Part shown: positions 35,936 to 43,216 of the stretch, in pieces
Position numbering within the stretch: the stretch's first letter is position 1
Layout of the letters: each line of letters begins with the position of its first letter
From: Veillonellaceae bacterium
GTDB lineage: Bacteria > Bacillota > Negativicutes > JAAYSF01
DNA length: 64,000 nt
NCBI GenBank assembly: GCA_012523975.1
Contig: JAAYSF010000085.1
Coordinates: 20,590 to 84,589 of the forward strand
Direction of reading: 5' to 3'
Notes under the pieces: generated by a model
What the model saw: the letters and a program-made list of their open reading frames with translations, nothing else
What the model was told of the DNA's origin: nothing
Database searches by the model: none
Position numbers and translations under genes: made by a program

Positions 35936-36877
35936 TTATTCCTTGCCACTTTCTTCCGTCTCTTCAGTTTCGACTAATGAATCAGCAATTTCTTGCAATT
36001 CTTCTTTAGAAAGTTCGCCTTCAACAGTAACCTCATATTCATCTTTGGCTGCAGTAATTTTGTTGGCGGACTCTTTAGATGCCTTCATTTCCTTGCCATC
36101 CTCCGCAGCTTCTTCCTTCATGACGGCAACGCTGGCTGCATTATCAGTTTCAGGGGCGCCGCTGCCCTTAGCTTTTTGCGTTATTGTTACCTCTTTATCG
36201 TTCTCAAACGCATAAACCTGCTTAATAAAACCGGTATCATCATCGACACTAAGTGCCTTGGCATCTTTGCCCGGGATTGCTAAAACCCGAGCTTGTTTCA
36301 CATCGGTAGAACGTGCTGCTGCCACACCGGCCTCCTGTCCTGCAAGGGCAGGTGCTTGTTTAGTGGCTTGCGGATTAGGTTGTTTTTCTGTACGCACTGC
36401 AGCCCGATTAGAAACAATTTCCTGGGACTGCATAGCGCTATTAGGAATATCAGCTTTTTTGCTAATATTCGTCTGCGTACCACCAAGACTGCCTGGTGCA
36501 GTATTGGTCTGCGGCAGGACCTCAGAAATCTGAACTTGCGGCGGCAGCTGCTGTTCGGTTTTATCCGGAACTGCCGGCATAAAGTTAGTCACTGCGACTA
36601 GCAGAACAGCGGCTGCCAAACCGGCAGCACCGGAGTAAAGCCAGCCAAAGCGTGGTTTGGATTGTTTAACTTTAGACTCAGCTTTAAGTTCTCGGGCAAT
36701 ATAATCAATAGTCTCTGGCGTTGGCTTTGACTGACCGGCTGCCTGTTTTACCATCGAAGCAACATCAGCCAGTTCCTGCAGTTCAGCATCATTGGTCACC
36801 AACTGCTCTTTATTATTTAAAGCATCGATTAGCATAGATAACTGCTCCGCTTTTATCTCTTCTCTATCGATTGGCAT
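35936..36877 (-). CDS. Anti-sigma factor-like single-span membrane protein
   Basis: 313 residues. N-terminal cytoplasmic helical part (about 1-75; LSMLIDALNNKEQLVTNDAE) without the usual zinc HxxxCxxC site, one membrane helix (YSGAAGLAAAVLLVAVTNF, about 80-100) and a long, low-complexity external part rich in Gln, Ala, Lys and Glu. Start overlaps the ECF sigma gene by 14 bases, the standard sigma/anti-sigma arrangement, so it should hold the sigma factor inactive. The signal is unknown. Confidence 0.75.
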   Translation of the reverse strand: MPIDREEIKAEQLSMLIDALNNKEQLVTNDAELQELADVASMVKQAAGQSKPTPETIDYIARELKAESKVKQSKPRFGWLYSGAAGLAAAVLLVAVTNFMPAVPDKTEQQLPPQVQISEVLPQTNTAPGSLGGTQTNISKKADIPNSAMQSQEIVSNRAAVRTEKQPNPQATKQAPALAGQEAGVAAARSTDVKQARVLAIPGKDAKALSVDDDTGFIKQVYAFENDKEVTITQKAKGSGAPETDNAASVAVMKEEAAEDGKEMKASKESANKITAAKDEYEVTVEGELSKEELQEIADSLVETEETEESGKE

Positions 36878-37445
36878 TTACAGCACCCCCTTCTATAATT
36901 CCATGTTCAATACACATTTTTCGCAAATTCTTTAATGCTCGCTGTTGCAGCATTTTGAGCGCTGGTTCAGTCTTGCCCATAATATTAGCAGCTTCTCTAA
37001 CCGATAACCCAGCCACAATCCTTAACTCGACCGCCTGACGCTGGTCACTCGGCAGCGAACCTATTAGCTTGGCAATTTCATGCTGCTGTTCGGCGCTTAT
37101 GGCCGCGTCTTCCGGTCTATCTGCCGTATCTGAAAACGGTTCCTGATATTCACCAATATCGACCATCTGAGGCGCTCGTCCTTTCTTGCGCCAAAAATCT
37201 GTTATAAGATTAACAGCAATCCGGCCTAAGTACGTTTTAAATGAAGCCCCGGTATCATGGTAGCGTTCTAGAGAGCGAAAAGCGCGCAAAAAGGTGTCTT
37301 GGGTCAATTCTTGAGCATCTTCACTATTGCCGACCTTATAGCAAACCAGCCGGTAAACCGGCTGCCAATACTTTTCAATTAATATATTAAGCGCCTCGCG
37401 GTCACCGTTTTTGGCGTCCAATATCAAGGCTTGATCATTTTTCAC
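36864..37445 (-). CDS. ECF-type RNA polymerase sigma factor
   Basis: 193 residues. Region 2 (IEKYWQPVYRLVCYKVGNSEDAQ then ELTQDTFLRAFRSL, with KTYLGRIAVNLITDFWRKK) and region 4 (LPSDQRQAVELRIVAGLSVREAANIMGKTEPALKM as the helix-turn-helix) are clear, region 3 being absent. It directs transcription of stress or envelope genes. Pairs with the overlapping anti-sigma gene; the frameshifted PrcB-like gene follows and may belong to the same regulon. Confidence 0.94.
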   Translation of the reverse strand: MKNDQALILDAKNGDREALNILIEKYWQPVYRLVCYKVGNSEDAQELTQDTFLRAFRSLERYHDTGASFKTYLGRIAVNLITDFWRKKGRAPQMVDIGEYQEPFSDTADRPEDAAISAEQQHEIAKLIGSLPSDQRQAVELRIVAGLSVREAANIMGKTEPALKMLQQRALKNLRKMCIEHGIIEGGAVNANR

Positions 37446-37588
37446 CGCGGGCTCACCAACTTTCTAAGCTTGTAGCTATTATATTAACGCCTGATATTTA
37501 TAAAAGGTAACGGTCTTTGAAAGATTTTATGTTACCCTATTTTGGCATTTATAATTCACAGTTATAACTAAACTTTCCAAGAAGCTCA

Positions 37589-37627
37589 AAGCAGCGGCTT
37601 TCCACTAAGAAAGTCCCGCTGCTTTTT
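37589..37627 (+). terminator. Orphan terminator hairpin
   Basis: AAGCAGCGGC ... GTCCCGCTGCTTTTTTAT. No plus-strand gene precedes it within 300 bases; it may be left over from a lost gene or end a short RNA. Confidence 0.55.
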
Positions 37628-37633
37628 TATAAG

Positions 37634-37720
37634 TTACTCATTAGACACCGGTAGATAAATGTAAAAACTGCTGCCGCTGTCAACCTTGCTGCGAACCTCT
37701 ACTTTTCCCCCATTTGCTAA
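37634..37720 (-). pseudogene. C-terminal remnant of a histidine kinase
   Basis: Reading frame ending at TAA 37634: LANGGKVEVRSKVDSGSSFY followed by IYLPVSNE. This is the end of a HATPase domain (GG-K-x-x-V-x-S ... G-S-x-F-x-x-x-LP). Upstream the frame loses all similarity and no start or catalytic motifs exist, so it is a fragment of a deleted kinase gene. Confidence 0.65.
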
Positions 37721-37765
37721 GGTATTATCTTATTATAAGTCAAAATTATGTAGAAATTGCGAATT

Positions 37766-37800
37766 AAAAATGCCCAGCACCTTAGATGCTCGGCATTTTT
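37766..37800 (-). terminator. Terminator after the hydratase gene
   Basis: AAAAATGCC-CAGCA ccttaga TGCT-CGGCATTTTT, with T-run in both directions. Confidence 0.85.
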
Positions 37801-37826
37801 CTGATATACCTAAACTCATTTATCGA

Positions 37827-38612
37827 TTATTTGACGAATCGAGCACTCACCGAACCCAGCCGGTCAAAGGTTGCTCTTACAGAATCCCCGGCCTCTACAC
37901 CACAGGCTGCAATTAAAGAGCCTGATATTACTATATCGCCTTTGCGCAGTGTTACACCATAGCTGGAAAGCTTATTGGCCAGCCAGGCAACGGCTGCTGC
38001 GGGATGGCCGAGAACGGCTGCTCCGGCGGCAGTGCTAATAACTTCACCACTTTTTTCAAAAACCAAACCGGTATAACGAAGATCAATATCCGCAACAGGA
38101 GTTAGTGCGCCGCCCAACACCACCTTACCGATGGAAGCAATATCAGCGACAGTATCTTGGATTTTGATTGCACCCGGCTCATAACGACTGTCAATGATCT
38201 CCAGACAGGGCATAACACCGGCTGTTGCTCTAAGGACGTCCGCCACTGTAACGCCGGGACCTTCTAATGGTCTTTTAAGTATAAAAGCTATTTCGGCCTC
38301 TACTTTAGGTGCCTGACATTCCGACATTTTAATCGGTTCATTTTCAGTAATAACCATATCATCCAGTATGTAGCCATAGTCGGGTTCATACACATTATAA
38401 ATATGCTGCATAGCCTTGCTGGTCAGACCGATTTTAGCCCCTACGACCTCGCGGCCATCGGCCTCGCGCAGTTTCCGTCCCGCAAGCTGAATGGCATAAG
38501 CTTCATCGACCGTAATATCAGGATATTGGATTGTAAGCTGTTTAATAGGGTTACCGGTTTTCTCAGCTTGGTACAGCTCCTCAGCTATTTTATCAATTAC
38601 ACTAAGATCCAT
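37827..38612 (-). CDS. 2-keto-4-pentenoate hydratase-like enzyme
   Basis: 261 residues of the fumarylacetoacetase-type hydratase/decarboxylase family (2-oxopent-4-enoate hydratase or 4-oxalocrotonate decarboxylase). Marks: GAKIGLTSKAMQ, the metal-ligand region APKVEAEIAFIL (Glu-x-Glu) and PCLEIIDSRYE, and C-terminal ISGSLIAACGVEAGDSV. A catabolic step on a 2-oxo acid; no meta-cleavage pathway genes lie nearby, but the HpcH aldolase at 21898 would act on the product type. ATG 38612 with GGAG 11 bases upstream; the frame also opens 8 codons earlier. Confidence 0.88.
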   Translation of the reverse strand: MDLSVIDKIAEELYQAEKTGNPIKQLTIQYPDITVDEAYAIQLAGRKLREADGREVVGAKIGLTSKAMQHIYNVYEPDYGYILDDMVITENEPIKMSECQAPKVEAEIAFILKRPLEGPGVTVADVLRATAGVMPCLEIIDSRYEPGAIKIQDTVADIASIGKVVLGGALTPVADIDLRYTGLVFEKSGEVISTAAGAAVLGHPAAAVAWLANKLSSYGVTLRKGDIVISGSLIAACGVEAGDSVRATFDRLGSVSARFVK

Positions 38613-38644
38613 ACACAAATCATCTCCTTCTCCCAATAGAAGTT

Positions 38645-38726
38645 GCGCACCTGGACATTTTTACCACAATTATAATTATATCTCATCTTATAAATTTAAG
38701 CTACACGCTGTCACGGGGACATTTTA
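38645..38726. repeat. Two REP-like fragments flanking an A/T-rich stretch
   Basis: GCGCACCTGGACATTTTTA (38645-38663) and GTCACGGGGACATTTTA (38710-38726) are related imperfect direct repeats of the CACGGGGACA type. They resemble the dispersed repeats found with REP-associated transposases in Firmicutes. The second one overlaps the stop codon of the lipoprotein gene. Confidence 0.4.
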
Positions 38727-39653
38727 GTGTATTTCTTGGGAAACTTTATTACGATACTCCTGCACTTCACTAGTTAATTTGTAATCGTTCTTTTGAAGTA
38801 CTTCAAGATATCCGATCATCGCCTTCGAAAAGCTGCCATTATTAGCATCAAATGCAGTCTCTAAATAGGTTTCCTTGGCTTCATGATTCATCTGCTTGGT
38901 ATCATAACTAAATAGCGGCGTGTTGTTCCCGCCATACATAGCAAACACTGCATAGCGTTTAAGCTGACACCGCATATCTTCGATCTTAGCTGAACTGCTG
39001 TATTCCTTAATAAAGCGTTCCTGGGCTTGGGCGCGCTTGAGTATCTCCTCCCAGCTTATAACGAGCGCGGCATCTTTTATCGGCGTCTTATCTGATTCGA
39101 CCGCCATTATATCGATAAATGCCGCAATATCAGACGTGACATTGGAACGATATTTCTTATAGAAAGAATAGTCAATAACAGGGTAGTACATGCCCTCAGC
39201 TGTTTCAATTTTATAGCCGCTGTTCTTTGTCGCAAGCAGCAAATCTTTTACCTGTTGATTTTGGATACTATTAATATAGCCGTCATCTAAGCCGACTTTG
39301 TAACCCTTCATCACGACTTTCTGAACAGCTTCATTATCAAACTGCTCTTGCGTTTTATTTAATTTGTCATTTTGGACTTTCTCGAGGCCAATTATCATAG
39401 CTGAAGCGTTCGGCTTCGAAACAACAGTAATATTGCCATCAATGAACTTTATAATCTCCGGAATAGTTACATCGGTTGTCTGTAAAAGCGCATTATAGTT
39501 ATCCATAACAGCCTTCTCTTTATTTTGCGCTTCAATCTGCTGCTGAGACTGTTCATTAGGCGGGTTGGGCGGATTATTGGCGCAGCCGCCGAATACAAAA
39601 GCCATAGCAATAATCAAAGTACCACTTGCAAATTTTTTAATAAGCTTAAACAC
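38724..39653 (-). CDS. Lipoprotein, unknown function
   Basis: 309 residues with a type II signal peptide (ASGTLIIAMAFVFGGC, lipobox FGGC, Cys about 24), then a Pro/Asn/Gln-rich linker and a helical domain (about 45-305). No recognised family; no enzyme motif seen. Located on the outer face of the inner membrane or in the outer membrane. Monocistronic. Its stop lies inside a REP-like fragment, which may have altered the C-terminus. Confidence 0.8.
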   Translation of the reverse strand: MFKLIKKFASGTLIIAMAFVFGGCANNPPNPPNEQSQQQIEAQNKEKAVMDNYNALLQTTDVTIPEIIKFIDGNITVVSKPNASAMIIGLEKVQNDKLNKTQEQFDNEAVQKVVMKGYKVGLDDGYINSIQNQQVKDLLLATKNSGYKIETAEGMYYPVIDYSFYKKYRSNVTSDIAAFIDIMAVESDKTPIKDAALVISWEEILKRAQAQERFIKEYSSSAKIEDMRCQLKRYAVFAMYGGNNTPLFSYDTKQMNHEAKETYLETAFDANNGSFSKAMIGYLEVLQKNDYKLTSEVQEYRNKVSQEIH

Positions 39654-39799
39654 TTTAGACCTCCATATAAAGATTATCTACGCTACATTTAACGTTATTT
39701 TCACCGTAAGGTAACGCCTATATTTAATCTATTTTAAATCCCCTCCTGGACATACTGCCCATTTATCTACTCAATAAATAAACGCTCCCTAAAAACATC

Positions 39800-39848
39800 T
39801 TGACGATATCTAGATTGTCGGTTATGCTATCTATGGAATCGATAGATA
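39800..39848 (+). promoter_or_regulatory. Promoter and overlapping palindrome before the DUF2087 gene
   Basis: -35 TTGACG (39800-39805), 17-base spacer, -10 TATGCT (39823-39828). Directly after it TATCTAT ggaatcg ATAGATA (39828-39848), an inverted repeat covering the transcription start; a likely operator, perhaps for the encoded regulator itself. Confidence 0.65.
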
Positions 39849-39868
39849 ATATACCGAGGTGTTTAGAT

Positions 39869-40633
39869 ATGAGTAATTTAACTGAATTGTTTTGGCAGGC
39901 TTCCCTACAGGAAATCAAACATGGCTATATTTATCAGCAAGATAGCGACGAATTCGTCTGTCTTATCTGCGGCGAAAGTTTTGCGAACGGAGTCATCTAC
40001 CCCTACAATGACAAGCTGTACGAGGCCAAAAAGTATATTACTATGCATATCGCTGAACAGCATGGCTCGACCTTCCAAGTTCTTCTTAACCTCGACAAAA
40101 AGCTGACCGGTTTAACTGATCATCAGAAAACAATTCTTGAGCTGTTCTATCAAGGCCACAGCGACAACGACATAGCAAAAGCAACTAATACAGGCAGCAC
40201 GTCAACCATTCGCAACCACCGTTTTTCGCTCAGGGAAAAACAAAAACAAGCCAAAATCTTTTTGGCCATTATGGAATTGCTTGGTGAGCACACGCCTAAG
40301 CGACAGGCCTTCATCGAAATCCCCCGGACCGCTAAGCATGTCGATGACCGCTTCGCGATAACCGAAGAAGAAAACGCCAAAATATTATCAACCTACTTCA
40401 AACAAGGTTTGAATGGCCCCCTCGAATTATTTCCACTTAAGGAGAAAAAACGGGTTGCTATCTTAAGACATTTGTTAAAAAACTTCGAAACTAACAAGAA
40501 GTATACCGAAAAAGAAGTAAACGCCATCTTAAAACCGTTCTATGATGATTATGTTCTGTTGCGCCGACTATTAATTGAATATGGTTTCATGGATCGGACT
40601 CGTGACGGTAGTGCTTACTGGGTTAAAAGCTAG
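39869..40633 (+). CDS. Zinc-finger, HTH and DUF2087-domain transcriptional regulator
   Basis: 254 residues. N-terminal C2H2-like zinc finger (CLICGES ... HIAEQHGS; about 27-62), LuxR-like helix-turn-helix (LTDHQKTILELFYQGHSDNDIAKATN; about 78-105) and the C-terminal DUF2087 domain (about 165-252; STYFKQGLNGPLELFPLKEK then ending RTRDGSAYWV). A DNA-binding regulator whose ligand is unknown. Start ATG 39869, with GAGGTG 8 bases upstream; an earlier start is not supported. The GIY-YIG-like gene follows after 27 bases. Confidence 0.87.
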   Translation: MSNLTELFWQASLQEIKHGYIYQQDSDEFVCLICGESFANGVIYPYNDKLYEAKKYITMHIAEQHGSTFQVLLNLDKKLTGLTDHQKTILELFYQGHSDNDIAKATNTGSTSTIRNHRFSLREKQKQAKIFLAIMELLGEHTPKRQAFIEIPRTAKHVDDRFAITEEENAKILSTYFKQGLNGPLELFPLKEKKRVAILRHLLKNFETNKKYTEKEVNAILKPFYDDYVLLRRLLIEYGFMDRTRDGSAYWVKS

Positions 40634-40660
40634 CCCGAACAAAAAGACTGGAGGCATACA

Positions 40661-41041
40661 ATGGATAGAAAAAAGCAACTTAAGTTAGAATACAAAGAAA
40701 CGCCGCGCCCAATGGGAGTATTTCAAATTAAAAATAACGCTAACGGTAAAATATTTATTGATAGCAGCATGAATTTACCCGGCAGTTTTAATGGACAACG
40801 TTTTCAACTAAATATGAACGGCCATAGCAATAAGCAATTACAGCAAGACTGGAATACCTATGGCCCCGATGTCTTTACCTTTGAAATACTGGAAAAAATT
40901 AACCCGGATAAAATTGCCAAAGATGATTGGCGCGAGGCCGTTTCTAACCTTAAAGCCAAATGGCTGGATAATCTACAGCCTTATGATGAGAAAGGCTATA
41001 ATAAGCCAAAAATTCAAGATAGCCCTGCTAAAGCAAAATGA
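40661..41041 (+). CDS. GIY-YIG-like protein with altered active site
   Basis: 126 residues. The GIY-YIG fold is recognisable (GVFQIKNNANGKIFIDSS, then RFQLNMNGHSNKQLQQDWNTYG and VFTFEILE), but the signature tyrosines are Phe (GVF, FID) and the second glycine is Asp. The later Glu is kept. It is therefore likely to bind, not cut, nucleic acid, or to be weakly active. It shares a transcript with the DUF2087 regulator and is followed by a terminator. Start ATG with GGAGG 8 bases upstream. Confidence 0.75.
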   Translation: MDRKKQLKLEYKETPRPMGVFQIKNNANGKIFIDSSMNLPGSFNGQRFQLNMNGHSNKQLQQDWNTYGPDVFTFEILEKINPDKIAKDDWREAVSNLKAKWLDNLQPYDEKGYNKPKIQDSPAKAK

Positions 41042-41045
41042 AGTG

Positions 41046-41083
41046 AAAAAGAGTTGCAGCATCGTGCTGCAGCTCTTTTTTTC
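41046..41083 (+). terminator. Terminator after the DUF2087/GIY-YIG operon
   Basis: AAAGAGTTGCAGCA tcg TGCTGCAGCTCTTTTTTT, 14-base arms with T-run. Confidence 0.92.
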
Positions 41084-41257
41084 GTCATATATGTAACGAC
41101 ATTTACTTATAGATGGAGACTTAATTCAGATGGCGTTTTTAACACTACCTGAATTCTAGTCATCGGATAAATCTTACATAAATCATTGCTAATTAGCTTC
41201 CAAACGCGCCCTTACTTGCATATTATGTAGAAACAAGGTATGAAAGGAGCAGTGAGA

Positions 41258-41884
41258 ATGTCAAAAAAACCTTACTGGGAGCCATGCGGTCCCTGTGAAT
41301 GGGATGATGATTATGATGACTTCGGACTTGAAAATGACGGGGTACTTACTACCGCTGAGGCAGGGTTAAAGGCCTGTTTCCGTATGCTTTGGGAGCAGCA
41401 TGTATATTGGACGAGGATGACTATTATCAGTATTGTTTTTAATTTACCTGATTTAGAAGCTACGACCAACCGCCTGCTCAGAAATGCTCCAGATTTTGCG
41501 AAAATATTCAGATCTTTCTACGGTCGGAGAACTGCCGCTGAAATTGAACGTTTGTTTACTGACCACCTCACTATTGCGGCAGCCCTTGTAACAGCCGCCA
41601 AAGCAGGCGATACCAGGGCTGCACAAGCTGCGGAAAGACGTTGGTATCAAAACGCCGATGATATTGTCGATTTATTAAACGAAATCAACCCCCATTGGCC
41701 GGTTGACGAAATGCGCAGAATGTGGCGTGAACACTTGAGGCTTACTAAATCCGAGGCCGTCCAAATGATTAATAGGAATTACACTAAGAGTATCGCGATA
41801 TTTGATAAAGTTGAGATTCAGGCACTGATGATGGCTGATGCTTTTTCGAATGGGATTATTCAGCAGTTCCCAGAAAAATTTTAA
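41258..41884 (+). CDS. Conserved protein of unknown function
   Basis: 208 residues, soluble. N-terminal CGPCEWDDDYDDFG acidic and cysteine segment, then a helical body with LWEQHVYWTRMTIISIVFNL and AAERRWYQNADDIVDLLNEI. It belongs to a family widespread in low-GC Firmicutes that lacks a proved function; some database entries call it acetylglutamate kinase, but no kinase motif is present. ATG 41258 with AAAGGAG 8 bases upstream; the frame opens 6 codons earlier. Ends with its own terminator. Confidence 0.75.
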   Translation: MSKKPYWEPCGPCEWDDDYDDFGLENDGVLTTAEAGLKACFRMLWEQHVYWTRMTIISIVFNLPDLEATTNRLLRNAPDFAKIFRSFYGRRTAAEIERLFTDHLTIAAALVTAAKAGDTRAAQAAERRWYQNADDIVDLLNEINPHWPVDEMRRMWREHLRLTKSEAVQMINRNYTKSIAIFDKVEIQALMMADAFSNGIIQQFPEKF

Positions 41885-41898
41885 TACCCTTGACTAAT

Positions 41899-41928
41899 AA
41901 AAGAGCTGCAAAATTAATGCAGCTCTTT
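41899..41928. terminator. Bidirectional terminator
   Basis: AAAGAGCTGCA aaattaa TGCAGCTCTTT between convergent genes at 41884 and 41936. Confidence 0.85.
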
Positions 41929-41935
41929 ACACATA

Positions 41936-42877
41936 CTATCCTTGGACAGCTATTTGAATCTGGTTTCTCCCCTGTTGCTTGGCGTTATATAACGCGTCAT
42001 CAGCGGCTTCGATAAGCTGCTGCGGCGTCGTTTGCGGTGAGGGCACGATATTTGCCACACCGATGCTTACCGTAACGATTGCTGAAACGGGCGACCGGCA
42101 ATGCGGTATCTTCAAATTAGAAACCGCTGTTCGAACATTTTCGGCAACCGATATTGCATATTTTAGTTCTGAGCTTGCTAAAACAACCGCAAATTCCTCG
42201 CCCCCGTAGCGAGCCGCCAGCTCAAACGGTCCGCTGACTGATGATTGAATAGCCTTGGCGACTTTTTTCAAGCATTGATCTCCGGTCAAATGACCATAGT
42301 TGTCGTTATATAGCTTAAAGCAATCAATGTCAACCATAATCAACGCTAGCGGTTGGCCGTTTTTTAACCCCTGCCGCCAAGCGGCATCAAGAAATTCATC
42401 AAACCAGCGTCTATTAGCAATGCCGGTAAGGCCATCAAGCGAAGTTAGCCTGCGCAATTCGGTTTCGCGCGCTTTGCGCTGATCCATTTCACTTTTCATC
42501 TTGAGGACCGACCTAACCCGCGCCACTAACTCTACCTTTTTTAACGGCTTAGTAATAAAATCGGTAGCACCGGCGGCGAACGCTCGTTCAAGGTTTTCTA
42601 CTTCCCCGCTGGCCGTCACCATAATAATTGGTATATCTTTGAACACCTCATCTTGTTTAAGCATAAGACAAGCTTGAATCCCATCCATTTTCGGCATAAC
42701 TAGGTCCATCAAAATCAAATCCACTTTATTTTGACTATCTGTTTGCTGATTTGCTAAAATCCTCATTGCGTCGGCCGCTGACTGGGCAAGGATTATGTCA
42801 GAATAACCTTTCTCCTCTAACAACGCCTTAACCAGCAAACGGCTGTCTGTTGAATCATCGACAACCAAGATTGACAT
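41936..42877 (-). CDS. Response regulator with GGDEF diguanylate cyclase
   Basis: 313 residues: REC domain (1-~125; acceptor Asp in VDLILMDLVMPKMDG) and GGDEF domain (~140-310; active site RYGGEEFAV). It should make c-di-GMP when phosphorylated. The residues before the active site read GPFELAARYGGEEF, so the RxxD inhibitory site is missing and product inhibition is not expected. Last gene of a three-gene phosphorelay operon; 20 bases from the Hpt gene. Confidence 0.94.
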   Translation of the reverse strand: MSILVVDDSTDSRLLVKALLEEKGYSDIILAQSAADAMRILANQQTDSQNKVDLILMDLVMPKMDGIQACLMLKQDEVFKDIPIIMVTASGEVENLERAFAAGATDFITKPLKKVELVARVRSVLKMKSEMDQRKARETELRRLTSLDGLTGIANRRWFDEFLDAAWRQGLKNGQPLALIMVDIDCFKLYNDNYGHLTGDQCLKKVAKAIQSSVSGPFELAARYGGEEFAVVLASSELKYAISVAENVRTAVSNLKIPHCRSPVSAIVTVSIGVANIVPSPQTTPQQLIEAADDALYNAKQQGRNQIQIAVQG

Positions 42878-42897
42878 ATCCCCGCCTCCTTTCGACC

Positions 42898-43197
42898 TTA
42901 TTCGTATGCGATTTCAACACTCTCCAAATATGCCTTTAATTCTGAGACTAACTCACTTGCCTTTTGAGAATCATGAGTTTTGGCAGCCTGCTGAATAGCA
43001 GTGCCTAAATCGGTTATTACCGGGAAACCGTAACCGCCCCCTATACCTTTTAAAGTGTGGCCTATAACCGCAATTTTCTCAAAATCGCCCTGCTGTAAAG
43101 CAGTAGTAAGCTGAATAATATCATTGCTTCGATTCGCTAAAAAACCGGGTATCAGGTGAGCTAACTCTTGATCAATAAGGACCCTGTTTGCCGTCAT
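42898..43197 (-). CDS. Histidine phosphotransfer (Hpt) protein
   Basis: 99 residues, one four-helix Hpt domain; the phosphorylated His is in AVIGHTLKGIGGGYGF. It passes phosphate between the receiver domains of the hybrid kinase (43217) and the REC-GGDEF protein (41936), with 19- and 20-base gaps in the operon. Confidence 0.93.
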   Translation of the reverse strand: MTANRVLIDQELAHLIPGFLANRSNDIIQLTTALQQGDFEKIAVIGHTLKGIGGGYGFPVITDLGTAIQQAAKTHDSQKASELVSELKAYLESVEIAYE

Positions 43198-43216
43198 GAG
43201 CTACCTCCATAATAAT

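Larger units (their letters stand above)
37446..37826. other. 381-base gap: terminator, kinase remnant, terminator
   Basis: Between the ECF gene and the hydratase gene. From 37446 to 37588 I see no gene, only A/T-rich sequence that should hold the ECF promoter. A hairpin AAGCAGCGG ... CCGCTGCTTTTTTAT (37589-37627) is a good plus-strand terminator without an obvious gene in front of it. A kinase remnant (37634-37720) and the hydratase terminator (37766-37800) complete it. Confidence 0.6.
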
